Shown here: piece after piece, positions 1-8,379 of the stretch | How the letters are laid out: every line of letters starts with the position of its first letter | How positions within the stretch are numbered: position 1 is the first letter of the stretch | DNA from: Anaerolineales bacterium | GTDB lineage: Bacteria; Chloroflexota; Anaerolineae; Anaerolineales; DRMV01 | Assembly: GCA_027023425.1 (NCBI GenBank) | Contig: JALVVL010000025.1 | Coordinates: forward strand, 1 to 37,067 | Direction: 5' to 3' | Length of the DNA: 37,067 nucleotides | Translations under genes and position numbers: made by a program | Notes under the pieces: model-generated | The model's database searches: none | What the model was told of the DNA's origin: nothing | The model's input: only the letters and a program-made list of their open reading frames with translations

Positions 1-1035
1 CCCACAGCCACCCCCAAGCCCACCCCCACTCCAGCAGTGCCGCCGGTCACGGGCGTCTGGGTCGGCACAAGCGCCAACTCCGTGTTTTACCAATTCCCAA
101 ACGGTCAGCCCAAAGCGATTGTCACCGCTCCAAACCCTCAAGGGGCTGAAAAGGTGCAAATCATTGGCCCGCACAACCATTACGCTTGGATTTACAGCAC
201 CAACTCTGAAGTGCGGACAAAGCCTTCCTTTGACCAAAGCATCCTTTTCACCACCTACGACCACCTTTCCGGCAACCGCATTTTCGGATGGGCGCTCGGC
301 GCACCGAGCAACGGCAAATACTTTGCCTACTCGGTTTACGCTCCAAAACCCAATGGTGCCGATTCCGAGTTGATTGTGGGAACTTACGACATCCAAAAGG
401 GCAACGCTCTTGTGCCGCACACTGTGCTCAAAATTCACGACGACGGCGGCTATGTGCTGAGGCCGTTCGCATACCAATTTGCCGCGGCAGGGAAGCCGAC
501 CGCGCTCTGGGTTACAGCCGAACTGACCGGCATCGGCGACGCACCGATTGCGTCGCGGCACGCCCTTTGGAGGGTTGACCTTGCAACCTTCAAGGCAACG
601 CAAATCCTCAAAGCCGACAAACTTTTCAGGGGAATTTCGCCCGATGGAACGCTGGTGGCAGTTGCCACGGCGGGCGGCAAAGCCATTTCGTGGTGGCGCC
701 TTTCCAACCCACAGCCGCGAAGCGTCACGCCGATCGCTCAAACGGCAATAACGCAGGCGGCGTTTTCGCCTTCCAACCGTTGGCTGGCTTGGTGCGAAGT
801 GAGCGGCTCGTTTGACAGCGGCTACACCTACCACCTGCGCGTACTTGACACCACAACCGGCTCGCTCGCGGTAAACGACCAGCCGATAAACGGCGTGCCG
901 GCGCTTTGGCTGAATGAGGACCTACTTTTGCTCCAAAGATGGGATTCGCAAGACGGCACGGTGGTGGTATGGAGCCGCAATTCCAAATCGGCGGTGGCGA
1001 CTGTGCCGGGGCACATCCTCGCTCCGGAGAGGTAA
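1..1035 (+). CDS. Secreted beta-propeller-like protein, 3' part (5' end outside the window)
   Basis: The reading frame is open from the first base, so the gene enters from the left. The first codons give a Pro/Thr-rich linker (PTATPKPTPTPAVPPV), typical of the stretch between a signal or anchor segment and an extracellular domain in Chloroflexota proteins. A GTG at 37 is available but lies inside this linker and is not a convincing start. The body has blades reminiscent of WD40/TolB-like propellers: 'SPSNGKYFAYSV'-like and 'ISPDGTLVAVATAGG' strands, then 'AAFSPSNRWLAWCEVSG', each a strand followed by 'SPDG/SPSN + LAW/VAVA'. No catalytic motif is visible. It ends at a TAA 167 bp before the next gene. 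Likely an extracytoplasmic propeller of unknown ligand. The domain class is inferred from strand pattern only. Confidence 0.7.
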   Translation, partial: PTATPKPTPTPAVPPVTGVWVGTSANSVFYQFPNGQPKAIVTAPNPQGAEKVQIIGPHNHYAWIYSTNSEVRTKPSFDQSILFTTYDHLSGNRIFGWALGAPSNGKYFAYSVYAPKPNGADSELIVGTYDIQKGNALVPHTVLKIHDDGGYVLRPFAYQFAAAGKPTALWVTAELTGIGDAPIASRHALWRVDLATFKATQILKADKLFRGISPDGTLVAVATAGGKAISWWRLSNPQPRSVTPIAQTAITQAAFSPSNRWLAWCEVSGSFDSGYTYHLRVLDTTTGSLAVNDQPINGVPALWLNEDLLLLQRWDSQDGTVVVWSRNSKSAVATVPGHILAPER

Positions 1036-1112
1036 AACGTGGCCGCTCGGTGCAGGTGCGGGCAAAGCACAAAAACGCACCTCTAAAACTCCTCACATGG
1101 AGGGTACAGGGA

Positions 1113-1148
1113 ACACAGGGGAAGATACAATCTCCGTGTCCCCTGTGT
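1113..1148 (+). other. RNA hairpin in the spacer before rluB
   Basis: A perfect 10-bp inverted repeat (ACACAGGGGA at 1113-1122 and TCCCCTGTGT at 1139-1148) encloses a 16-base loop. No T-tract follows, so this is not a textbook terminator. It may still end or protect the transcript of the upstream propeller gene, or act in the rluB leader. Confidence 0.4.
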
Positions 1149-1202
1149 GGAAACCCCACAAAAGGTTTTGGTCACTTAGCGTTTCATCGTATGGAGAGCC
1201 AC

Positions 1203-1964
1203 ATGGCAGTTGAAAGGTTGCAGAAGATTTTGGCGCGCGCGGGCTTAGGCTCGCGGCGCGCCTGCGAAGAGATAATCGCACAAGGGCGCGTTACGGTGAA
1301 CGGGCGCGTCGCCAAACTGGGCGACAAAGCCGATCCCGAACGCGACGACATCCGCGTGGATGGGCAACGCATCAAAACCGCCGAGCCGCCGGTTTACATC
1401 ATGCTCAACAAGCCCCGCTTTGTGCTTTCCAGCACCGTGAGCGAGCGCGGCCACAAAACCGTCCGCGACCTTGTGCCCGTGCCCTACCGCATTGTGCCGG
1501 TAGGCAGGCTGGATTTGGAAAGCGAAGGCCTGCTCCTGCTCACCAACGACGGCGATTTGGTGAACCGGCTCACGCATCCCCGCTATGGGCACGAAAAAGA
1601 ATATCGGGTTTTGGTGGCAAAGCGCCCCGACGCCAAGCAGTTGGAAGCCTTGCGGCACGGCGTGGTGTTAGAAGACGGCACGCGCACCATGCCCGCCGAA
1701 GTGCGAATTGAGCGCTGGCACGGCAAGGGAGCGTGGCTGCGCATCACGCTCAAAGAGGGCAAAAAACGGCAAATCCGAGAAATGTGCCGCCTGATAGGCC
1801 TCCCCGTGGTGCGGCTGATACGCATACGAATGGGGCCGCTCAGGCTGCAAGGCTTGAAAAGCGGTGAATGGCGTTACCTCACCGAAGACGAAATTGCCGC
1901 CCTGCGCCGCACCACCAAACCATCAGGGAAAAAACAAAAACGCGGAAGAAAAACCAACCGCTGA
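1203..1964 (+). CDS. rluB: Pseudouridine synthase, RsuA/RluB family
   Basis: 253 aa. It isomerises a uridine of rRNA to pseudouridine; the RluB branch acts on 23S rRNA. Residues 1-60 form an S4 RNA-binding domain (VERLQKILARAGLGSRRACEE...GRVTVNGRVAKLGD). The catalytic domain follows with the family signature GRLDLESEGLLLLTNDGDL, whose Asp is the nucleophile. The C-terminal strand pattern 'KKRQIREMCRLIGLPVVRL' and a basic tail are also typical. The frame is open back to 939, but ATG 1203 is chosen: GGAGAG sits 5 bases upstream and the S4 domain begins right after it. An in-frame ATG at 1191 is the alternative. Length fits the family (about 240-250 aa). RluB versus RsuA or RluE cannot be fully settled by eye. 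Confidence 0.88.
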   Translation: MAVERLQKILARAGLGSRRACEEIIAQGRVTVNGRVAKLGDKADPERDDIRVDGQRIKTAEPPVYIMLNKPRFVLSSTVSERGHKTVRDLVPVPYRIVPVGRLDLESEGLLLLTNDGDLVNRLTHPRYGHEKEYRVLVAKRPDAKQLEALRHGVVLEDGTRTMPAEVRIERWHGKGAWLRITLKEGKKRQIREMCRLIGLPVVRLIRIRMGPLRLQGLKSGEWRYLTEDEIAALRRTTKPSGKKQKRGRKTNR

Positions 1965-2283
1965 AAATCTGCGTGATCTATGGATGGTAACGCTAAGGAT
2001 AAAAAGGGCGCCAAGGTTAACGCAGAGACGCAGAGGAACGCAAAGGACGCCAAGAAAGTAACGCAGAGACGCAGAGGAAACAGAGGCACAGAGGAACGCA
2101 GAGATGCCAAGGTCGCCAAGAAACGCCAAGGATAAAAACCACAGATTACACAGATTAGCACAGATTTTTTTCTGTGTTTTCTGTGGTGTTTCTGTGTCCT
2201 CTGTGGTTTTCTACTCCACCCACGACCCAACGCCCCAATCCCTCAGTACCTCAATCCCTCAATCCCTCAATCCCTCAATCCCT
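1965..2283 (+). repeat. Intergenic repeat tract A (R2-R1-R3-R4 order)
   Basis: The spacer between rluB and the PMT gene is almost wholly repetitive. It holds R2 units (ACGCAGAGACGCAGAGG and variants such as ACGCAAAGGACGCCAAG) at about 2010-2130, R1 (CACAGATTACACAGATTAG followed by T-run and CTGTG/TCTGTGG inverted units) at about 2139-2215, a short R3 remnant (CGACCCAACG) at about 2221, then R4, an 8-bp tandem TCAATCCC (about 4 units) to 2283. No plausible gene lies here. The same order recurs in tract F. Confidence 0.85.
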
Positions 2284-2347
2284 CTCCCCCGCATTCCCCA
2301 AGCGGTAAAATAGGGGCGCACCCAACACCGGCACGGCGAGGTGAAGT

Positions 2348-5300
2348 ATGAACAAAGGCAATGTGGATGCAAAAACCGAGGCGAGTTGGCTTGATAGACC
2401 GCTTAGGGCGCTCCTCAACCCGCGGGTTGAAGGGGTGATTTTTGCCCTGATTTTGCTTGTCGCGCTTTTCACCCGCTTTTACCACCTCGGAGAGCGTGTG
2501 ATAAGCCACGACGAAAGTCTGCACGCCTACTACTCTTGGCAACTTTACAAGGGCAACGGCTATCAGCACAACCCGATGATGCACGGCCCGCTTCAGTTTC
2601 ACCTGATTGCACTGTCTTTCTTCCTGTTTGGCGATAACGATTTCACCGCGCGCGTGCCCCACGCCTTAGCCGCGGTGCTCGCAATTGCGCTCCTATGGCT
2701 TTGGCGGCGCTATCTCGGCAAAAAAGGGATGCTGATTGCCGCGGGGCTGATGCTGATTTCACCCTACATGATGTACTACGGGCGATACGCCCGCAACGAA
2801 GCCCTGATAATGCCCTTGGCCGTCCTGATGCTTTGGGCTACTCTGCGCTACTTAGAAACAGGCGCGACCCGCTACCTCACATGGATAACGGTCACCAGCG
2901 CCATCCACTTCGTTACCAAAGAGACGGCTTTCATCTACACCGCCCAAATGCTGATTTTCTTGGCCTTTTTGGTCATTGACGAAGTGAGCAAAACCCCGTG
3001 GGAGCGCCCTAAGTACCGCAACACCTTCTTTTTCAGCCTGCTGGCCGCGGTGGGAGCAGTTCTACTTGCCGTGATTGCCGCCGCGATGACACACCCCGCC
3101 GCTGCGACTGCTCAACTTGCACAAGAAGCGGCCAAAACCGGCAGCGCCCTTCCAAACCCAATGGTGCTCGTGATGCTCGCCCTTGCCCTCGGCGCCGTGC
3201 TGGCCGCTCTCTACTATTTAGTCACCGGCTACGGGTGGAAAAACTTACTCAAAAACAGAGCATTTGTGCTCACATTGCTACTCTTCTCGCTGGTGTTGCC
3301 CCAACTGGCGCCCCTGCCGATGCGCATCTTGCACTGGAACGCGATGGACTTCTCGCCCGTGGGCATTTTCCACTCGGCCATTTTCATAATCGCTTTGACC
3401 GCGCTGGCCTTCTTCCTCGGCTGGGCGTGGGATTTCAAAACTTGGCTCGTGCAAGCGGCTATCTTCTACGGAATCTTTGTGGTCTTTCAAACCACCATGT
3501 TTACCAACGGCCAAGGCTTTTTCAGCGGGTTAGTCGGAGCCCTCGGCTATTGGCTTCAACAGCAAGGTGAGCATCGGGGCAACCAGCCGTGGTATTACTA
3601 CATTTTGATTCAAGTGCCCATCTACGAATACTTGCCCGCCCTCGGCGCCACGGTGGCAATGCTTTGGGAAGGGTGGAAGCGCTTGCTCAGGGGCAAAGCC
3701 CCGGCAAAGCGTGAACTCAATCCCGACAAAGACAAAAGCGAATACAAAGCCCCGGTTTTCGGCCTGCTTGCTTATTGGAGCGTGACCTCGCTACTTGCCT
3801 TCACAATAGCGGGCGAAAAAATGCCGTGGCTGACCGTGCACATCACTTTGCCCATGATTTTGCTCACCGGCTGGTTTTTGGGCAAAGTTGCGGACGCGGT
3901 GGATTGGAGCGAATTCAATCGTCGCCGCGGCTGGGTGCTCGTCGGGCTGGTGGTGGTGTTCATCCTCTCTGCCGCCGAGGTCGCCGGAAGCCTGCTTGGC
4001 ACCCACAGACCCTTCATGGGGCATCAACTTGTTCAACTTGAGGATACGGCCAACTTCGTCGTTGGATTGGTTGTGGCGCTGTTGAGCGGGTTTGGCATCG
4101 CCCGCCTCTCTTCCAACTGGAAGGAGCGGGATATGCTCCGCATAGGTGTGCTCACCTTTTTCGGCTTTTTGGCTTTGTTCACCACCCATACGGCAATTCA
4201 GGCCACCTTCTACAACTACGACCAAGCCAACGAATACCTCGTTTATGCCCATTCCGCACGCGGCGTCAAAACCGTTATGTCACAAGTGCGCGAAATTTCG
4301 CTTCGCCTGCACGACGACCTCGGCATAAAAGTGGCATACGATGATGCCGTGGCTTGGCCTTTCACATGGTATTTGCGCAACTACTACAACCAGCACTACT
4401 ACGGCAACAGCCCAACCGCCAACCTGCGCGAAGACCCAATTGTGATCGTTGGCGCCGCAAACTACGGCAAAGTAGAGCCAATAGTGCGAAGCGCCTTCAT
4501 CCGCTATGACTACATCCGCATGGTTTGGCCTAATCAGGACTATTTCAACCTGACTTGGAGCCGTATCAAAAACGCCCTCTCCAACCCGGCCATGCGGGCG
4601 GCCATTTTCCAAATTTGGCTCAACCGCGATTTCACGCTTTACGGCCGCGTTACCGGCGAAGACACTTCTTTGGCCAACTGGGAGCCGTCCGACCGAATGC
4701 GGCTTTACATCCGCAAAGATGTTATCGCCAAAATGTGGAACTACGGTGCGGCGCTGGCGGTTGGCGAAAATCAAGAAGAAGAGCCTTACGCCAAGAAGGA
4801 AATCAAACTCAAACCCGATAAGGTCATCGGCGGCGCCGGCACCCAGCCCGGGCAGTTCCAAGGGCCGCGCGGCATAGCCCTTGCGCCCGATGGCAGCATC
4901 TACGTGGCCGACGCGCGCAACCACCGCATTCAGCACCTCAGCCCCGATGGCAAAGTGCTGGCCGTGTGGGGCAAATTCGCCAGCCTGCTGAACGGCGGCG
5001 ATGCCCCGCCGGGCACTTTCAACGAGCCTTGGGATGTAGCGGTTGGCCCCAAGGGCTACGTCTACGTGGCCGACACTTGGAACAGCCGCATTCAAAAATT
5101 CACACCAGACGGCAAATTCGTCGCCATGTGGGGCAAAATGGGCAACGATGGCGACCCGCTTTCGCTGTGGGGGCCGCGCGGCATCGTGGTTGACAAGCAA
5201 GGGCGTGTGTTCGTGTCCGATACCGGCAACAAGCGCATTGTGGTATTTGACACGAACGGCAAGCCTTTAGGCCAATATGGAAGCGGCGGTGCCGAGGTCG

Positions 5301-5698
5301 GCCAATTTAACGAGCCTGTGGGCTTGGCTTTGGACGCGGCCGGAAACCTCTACGTGGCCGATACTTGGAACCAGCGCGTGCAGGTTTTCATGGTTGACTC
5401 CGCGCTCAACTTCACCCCACTGCGCCAATGGCCGATTTACGGCTGGTACGGTCAATCGCTGGACAACAAGCCCTACCTCAGCGTGGGCAAAAACGGCAAT
5501 GTGTTCGTGGGAGACCCCGAGGGCTACAGGGTGCTGGAATTTGACCCACGCGGTAACTTGCTCGCATGGTGGGGCGAGGCCGGTGTGCCGCCGGAAGGCT
5601 TGGGCATCGTGGGCGGTGTGGCCGCGGATGGTCACGGCGGCGTTTGGATAACCGACGCCTCCAATGGCTATTTGCTTCACTTCTCACTGCAAAAGTAA
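2348..5698 (+). CDS. PMT-type (Agl23-like) membrane glycosyltransferase fused to NHL repeats
   Basis: 1116 aa. The N-terminal ~640 residues hold many hydrophobic membrane segments of the dolichyl-P-mannose mannosyltransferase/ArnT fold. The early loop has 'SHDESLHAYYSW', where the acidic residue after the first TM matches the GT-C catalytic Asp/Glu, followed by 'FTARVPHALAAVLAI'. This resembles the Agl23/TIGR03663 family. From about residue 830 to the end there are some five NHL blades (e.g. GPRGIALAPDGSIYVADARN, then 'DGKVLAVWGKF'; 'EPVGLALDAAGNLYVADTWN'), forming an outward beta-propeller. ATG 2348 is preceded by GAGGTGA at good spacing. Membrane plus propeller suggests glycan or lipid-linked sugar transfer with substrate docking outside the membrane. 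The sugar and acceptor are unknown. Confidence 0.85.
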   Translation: MNKGNVDAKTEASWLDRPLRALLNPRVEGVIFALILLVALFTRFYHLGERVISHDESLHAYYSWQLYKGNGYQHNPMMHGPLQFHLIALSFFLFGDNDFTARVPHALAAVLAIALLWLWRRYLGKKGMLIAAGLMLISPYMMYYGRYARNEALIMPLAVLMLWATLRYLETGATRYLTWITVTSAIHFVTKETAFIYTAQMLIFLAFLVIDEVSKTPWERPKYRNTFFFSLLAAVGAVLLAVIAAAMTHPAAATAQLAQEAAKTGSALPNPMVLVMLALALGAVLAALYYLVTGYGWKNLLKNRAFVLTLLLFSLVLPQLAPLPMRILHWNAMDFSPVGIFHSAIFIIALTALAFFLGWAWDFKTWLVQAAIFYGIFVVFQTTMFTNGQGFFSGLVGALGYWLQQQGEHRGNQPWYYYILIQVPIYEYLPALGATVAMLWEGWKRLLRGKAPAKRELNPDKDKSEYKAPVFGLLAYWSVTSLLAFTIAGEKMPWLTVHITLPMILLTGWFLGKVADAVDWSEFNRRRGWVLVGLVVVFILSAAEVAGSLLGTHRPFMGHQLVQLEDTANFVVGLVVALLSGFGIARLSSNWKERDMLRIGVLTFFGFLALFTTHTAIQATFYNYDQANEYLVYAHSARGVKTVMSQVREISLRLHDDLGIKVAYDDAVAWPFTWYLRNYYNQHYYGNSPTANLREDPIVIVGAANYGKVEPIVRSAFIRYDYIRMVWPNQDYFNLTWSRIKNALSNPAMRAAIFQIWLNRDFTLYGRVTGEDTSLANWEPSDRMRLYIRKDVIAKMWNYGAALAVGENQEEEPYAKKEIKLKPDKVIGGAGTQPGQFQGPRGIALAPDGSIYVADARNHRIQHLSPDGKVLAVWGKFASLLNGGDAPPGTFNEPWDVAVGPKGYVYVADTWNSRIQKFTPDGKFVAMWGKMGNDGDPLSLWGPRGIVVDKQGRVFVSDTGNKRIVVFDTNGKPLGQYGSGGAEVGQFNEPVGLALDAAGNLYVADTWNQRVQVFMVDSALNFTPLRQWPIYGWYGQSLDNKPYLSVGKNGNVFVGDPEGYRVLEFDPRGNLLAWWGEAGVPPEGLGIVGGVAADGHGGVWITDASNGYLLHFSLQK

Positions 5699-5706
5699 AA
5701 AAAATT

Positions 5707-5737
5707 AGGGCGGGGTTCAACCCGCCCTGATTTTTTT
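5707..5737. terminator. Bidirectional intrinsic terminator
   Basis: Stem AGGGCGGG (5707-5714) and CCCGCCCT (5721-5728), loop GTTCAA, followed by seven T on the plus strand (5731-5737) and preceded by an A-run at 5697-5704. It therefore reads as a terminator in both directions, serving the convergent PMT gene and the rimM operon. Confidence 0.88.
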
Positions 5738-5774
5738 ACTTTTCTCAAAGGCCTACGGCGCAGGTGCGAATCGC

Positions 5775-6188
5775 TCAACCGACAATGGTGCGCAACTGCT
5801 CCAGCGCCGCTTTGGCCGCAATCAGGCTTCTTTCCACCCACCACTGGGTTGTGCGAATGCCAAAGCGCGGATGGCGCGCCTGCAGCGACCACTCCTCAGG
5901 CGTCAGCGTGCGCGCTACGGCAATTTCGCTGGCACGGAGCGCACAGTACCCCTCCAACCCACCGCGCTCAGGCAAGGCGATAGGCCGCCCAAGCAGTTTG
6001 GCAAGGCTCGGCAGGACTTCTGCGCGTTCAAATTCCAACAATTCGGCAATTATGGATGAAGCGCGCTCACGCTGATGAGCAGGCAAGCGCGCCCACACCT
6101 CCTCCAGCGCGGCGCAAACCCCCTCCCAATGGGCAAGCAATGCGGCGCGATATTTTTCCAGTGCAGGAAAGCGCTCTCTCACGGCCAT
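5775..6188 (-). CDS. DinB-like four-helix protein at the end of the rpsP-rimM operon
   Basis: 137 aa, all-helical by composition. The C-terminal stretch 'RHPRFGIRTTQWWVERSLIAAKAALEQLRTI' has the shape of the DinB/YfiT-family end ('HP.FG..T...W.......HL.QL'). However, the histidines that bind metal in that family are not evident near the C-terminal helix, where the expected His-His becomes Lys-Ala-Ala. The start ATG at 6188 overlaps the rimM stop as TGATG, so translation is coupled to rimM; a GTG one codon earlier (6191) is possible. DinB-type proteins include thiol-dependent transferases and many uncharacterised members. The function here is unknown and the assignment is by pattern only. Confidence 0.6.
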   Translation of the reverse strand: MAVRERFPALEKYRAALLAHWEGVCAALEEVWARLPAHQRERASSIIAELLEFERAEVLPSLAKLLGRPIALPERGGLEGYCALRASEIAVARTLTPEEWSLQARHPRFGIRTTQWWVERSLIAAKAALEQLRTIVG

Positions 6189-6766
6189 CACCCCTCTGGC
6201 AACAAGCCGGGGAGCAAATGAACGGTCATCACACCGCGCTCGGTGTCAATTTCCAGCACCACATCGTCAATATCGGGCAACAAAATTTCCGCGCCGCCGC
6301 CTTTTGGCTTGACCACAAGCACATCGTTCGCGCCGGTTTCCATGATTTCGGTGATTTCGCCGAGTTCGCGTCCGTCATCGGTGACCACGCGCAAGCCCAA
6401 CACCTCGTGGTAGTAAAACTCGTTTTCGGGGAGGGGCGGGGCTTGGTCGGCAGGCACGGCAACCACCATGTTGCGGAGCAGACCAACGCGGTCGCGGTCT
6501 TCGTAGCCTTCAAACGAAATTAGCATGACCTCGTTTTGCCAGCGGACGCGGCGTATGCGGAGCGGAAGGCGGCGCGGCCCCACGTAAACCGTCATGCCGG
6601 GCGTCAGCCGCTCGGGGAAATCGGTAAGCACTTCCATGCGAATTTCGCCGCGGACGCCGTGGGGGCGCCGCAATTGCCCAACGGCCAAAAACAAAGGCTC
6701 GCCCGCGGGCGAGCCTTCTCTTTTCGGCAAACGGTATGAGCGGAAAACGCGCCGTTGTTTGCTCAT
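6188..6766 (-). CDS. rimM: 16S rRNA processing / 30S maturation protein RimM
   Basis: 192 aa. It binds ribosomal protein S19 and assists maturation of the 30S head. The N-terminal RimM domain has the signature 'LAVGQLRRPHGVRGEIRMEV', starting near residue 27 after a basic extension. The C-terminal PRC-barrel has 'FYYHEVLGLRVV', then 'LGEITEIMETGANDVLVV' and 'ILLPDIDDVVLEID'. ATG 6766 overlaps the khpA stop by 4 bases (ATGA), showing tight coupling. The order rpsP-khpA-rimM is common in bacteria and supports the call. Confidence 0.96.
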   Translation of the reverse strand: MSKQRRVFRSYRLPKREGSPAGEPLFLAVGQLRRPHGVRGEIRMEVLTDFPERLTPGMTVYVGPRRLPLRIRRVRWQNEVMLISFEGYEDRDRVGLLRNMVVAVPADQAPPLPENEFYYHEVLGLRVVTDDGRELGEITEIMETGANDVLVVKPKGGGAEILLPDIDDVVLEIDTERGVMTVHLLPGLLPEG

Positions 6767-6999
6767 TGCGGCTCTACGATGTCCAAGGTAACTTGTTTAC
6801 CCTCGCGCGCGGCGGCAACCTCAAGCAAAGAGCGTATTGCCGAGGCAACCTGCCCACGCTTGCCGATCACCCGCCCCATGTCTTCTTTCGCAACCTGCAA
6901 TTCAAGGTGCACGGTCGCCCCTCCGCGCACCTCGGCCACATGCACCTGCGTGGGGTCGTTCACGATGGAGCGGGCAATGTATTCCACCAATTCTTTCAC
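6763..6999 (-). CDS. khpA: KH-domain RNA-binding protein KhpA
   Basis: 78 aa, a single type II KH domain with the RNA-contacting loop GRVIGKRG at residues 42-49. KhpA is a small RNA chaperone which, with KhpB, influences cell division and sRNA metabolism in Gram-positives. The start is GTG at 6999, preceded by GGAGGG at 5-base spacing. It sits between rpsP and rimM, its usual position. Length matches the family (75-80 aa). Confidence 0.94.
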   Translation of the reverse strand: MKELVEYIARSIVNDPTQVHVAEVRGGATVHLELQVAKEDMGRVIGKRGQVASAIRSLLEVAAAREGKQVTLDIVEPQ

Positions 7000-7050
7000 T
7001 TCAGCCCTCCATTTGAAGGCAAAGACTGCCGCGCTAAGCAGTTACAAGAA

Positions 7051-7071
7051 TGCGGGCTTGTAAAGCCCGCA
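7051..7071 (-). other. Hairpin between rpsP and khpA
   Basis: Perfect 9-bp stem (TGCGGGCTT at 7051-7059, AAGCCCGCA at 7063-7071) with a 3-base loop, just after the rpsP stop. It has no strong T-run downstream on the minus strand. It is probably a partial attenuator or RNA-stability element that sets rpsP expression above khpA-rimM. Confidence 0.5.
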
Positions 7072-7079
7072 CTTTCAGG

Positions 7080-7433
7080 TTATGCACGCCGCACCGGCGA
7101 GGTTTTGGGATTGCTATTGAACTTCGCCATTACCTCTGCTGCCTCGGCAAGGATGCTTTCCAAATCTTCGCCCTTCTTGAAACGCTCGTAGCGGTCGGTA
7201 AAGCCAACCATCTTGAAAATTTTGGCGACTGCCTCGCTGGGTTGAGCGCCCTTCATCAGCCAGTCGTAAATGCGTTCTTCTTTGAGCACCACGGTCGGCG
7301 GGTCGGTGCGGGGGTTATAAAAGCCCAAAATCTCCAAAAAGCGGCCATCGCGCTTTGCTTCTTTATCGGCGGCCACAATGCGGTAACTCGGCTGCTTGCG
7401 AGCGCCCACGCGGCGTAAACGAATCCGTACCAT
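7080..7433 (-). CDS. rpsP: 30S ribosomal protein S16
   Basis: 117 aa. The N-terminus 'MVRIRLRRVGARKQPSYRIV', then 'RDGRFLEILGFYNPRT' and 'YDWLMKGAQPSEAV' are diagnostic of S16. The frame is open much further upstream (to 7847), but ATG 7433 is the family start and has AGGAG about 10 bases upstream. The tail beyond residue ~85 (EDLESILAEAAEVMAKFN...) is longer than in E. coli S16 (82 aa), a common extension. First gene of the rpsP-khpA-rimM-DinB-like operon. Confidence 0.96.
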   Translation of the reverse strand: MVRIRLRRVGARKQPSYRIVAADKEAKRDGRFLEILGFYNPRTDPPTVVLKEERIYDWLMKGAQPSEAVAKIFKMVGFTDRYERFKKGEDLESILAEAAEVMAKFNSNPKTSPVRRA

Positions 7434-7560
7434 CTGCAACACTCTCCTTGCTGGAATTTGGTCAACGGTTGCGTGCAACGCGTTGAAAGATTTACTCGCT
7501 TGGCCTCTGGGGAGAGGGTGGCGCGGAAGGATACGCCGAGCCCGTCGGCCACGGTGGGCT

Positions 7561-7590
7561 ATTTTACCGCGTTTCCCTACGGATTGGGAA
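7561..7590 (-). promoter_or_regulatory. Possible promoter of the rpsP operon
   Basis: On the minus strand, TAAAAT (7566-7561) lies 18 bases downstream of TTCCCA (7590-7585), giving a leader of about 120 bases before rpsP. The -10 is good and the -35 weak. Placed by consensus only. Confidence 0.3.
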
Positions 7591-7659
7591 GAAAAAATGC
7601 GCAATAGCGGTGATTTCACCATTGCTCCCTCTACCCAGAGGAGCAAGCCAAGTAGTGGC

Positions 7660-7688
7660 TTGTTGGCACTTGCCCTTTGTGCTATGAT
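7660..7688 (+). promoter_or_regulatory. Possible promoter of the LysM/lamin-tail gene
   Basis: TTGTTG (7660-7665), a 17-base spacer and TATGAT (7683-7688), placing a transcription start near 7695, about 30 bases before the GTG start at 7724. The -10 matches 5 of 6 consensus bases; the -35 only 3 of 6. Confidence 0.4.
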
Positions 7689-7723
7689 TGGGGGGCGGGG
7701 CATACCCGCTTGCGAGGGCAATT

Positions 7724-8377
7724 GTGAAATCCAAAAACTTTGCGCGCGCACTTTTTTATCTTGGGCTGAACGCGATCGTCTCCGCCTGCGTCGCGTGGGG
7801 AGTGCTGACGCTGTGGTGGCGCTCGCATGTACCTCCGGCGCCGCCAACCCCTGTTGTGGCCGTCATACCACTCACTCCAACGCCCACACCACCGGTTTTC
7901 GTTTACACCGTCCATAGCGGCGACACGCTGAGCGCAATTGCTCAACGCTTCAAAGTGTCCGAAACCGAAATTGAGCGGTTGAACGGCTTGAAAGAAGGGC
8001 AAAAACTTGCCGTAGGGCAAGCACTGCTCATCCCCGGCAGGCCAACTCCGCAGAAAATCCCCGGCGGGGCGCTGGAAATAGGCGGTGTGCTCGGCGCGGG
8101 GATTTTAGAGGATGAACACGTCCTTATCGTTTACCACGGCTCGGAGGATATTGACCTGCAAGGTTGGCGAATTGACGACGGCGAAGGGCACGAATTTGTG
8201 TTTCCAGCGCTTCGGCTTAGCCGCAACGGAGCAGTGCAGGTGTGGACTAAAGGCGGCTTGCCCAACACGGTAGTTGACCTCTACTGGGGGCTGAAAAAGG
8301 CCATCTGGCAGAGCGGCAAAACTGTGAGATTGCGTTCGCCTGATGGCAAAGTGGTTGCTACCTACAAGGTGCCGTAG
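7724..8377 (+). CDS. Membrane-anchored LysM plus lamin-tail-domain protein
   Basis: 217 aa. An N-terminal membrane anchor (ARALFYLGLNAIVSACVAW, about residues 6-25) is followed by a Pro/Thr linker (LTPTPTPP) and a LysM domain (YTVHSGDTLSAIAQRF, then 'LAVGQALLIPG'; about residues 63-108), which binds N-acetylglucosamine polymers. The C-terminal half fits a lamin-tail-like beta-sandwich ('LQGWRIDDGEGHEFVFPALRL', 'GAVQVWTKGG', 'KTVRLRSPDGKVV'). GTG 7724 is chosen because GAGGG precedes it by 5 bases; an upstream TTG at 7688 lies on the -10 box. Probably an exported peptidoglycan-binding surface protein. Repeat tract B starts directly after the stop. Confidence 0.82.
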   Translation: MKSKNFARALFYLGLNAIVSACVAWGVLTLWWRSHVPPAPPTPVVAVIPLTPTPTPPVFVYTVHSGDTLSAIAQRFKVSETEIERLNGLKEGQKLAVGQALLIPGRPTPQKIPGGALEIGGVLGAGILEDEHVLIVYHGSEDIDLQGWRIDDGEGHEFVFPALRLSRNGAVQVWTKGGLPNTVVDLYWGLKKAIWQSGKTVRLRSPDGKVVATYKVP

Positions 8378-8379
8378 TT

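Noticed and set aside
4280-5200. 306-aa minus-strand open frame opposite the PMT gene
   Set aside because: It mirrors the NHL-coding sequence in a complementary frame, has no SD or recognisable domain, and the plus-strand protein is clear.
7434-7847. N-terminal extension of S16 to 255 aa
   Set aside because: The extension is low-complexity basic sequence crossing promoter-like sites; S16 starts at the SD-supported ATG 7433.
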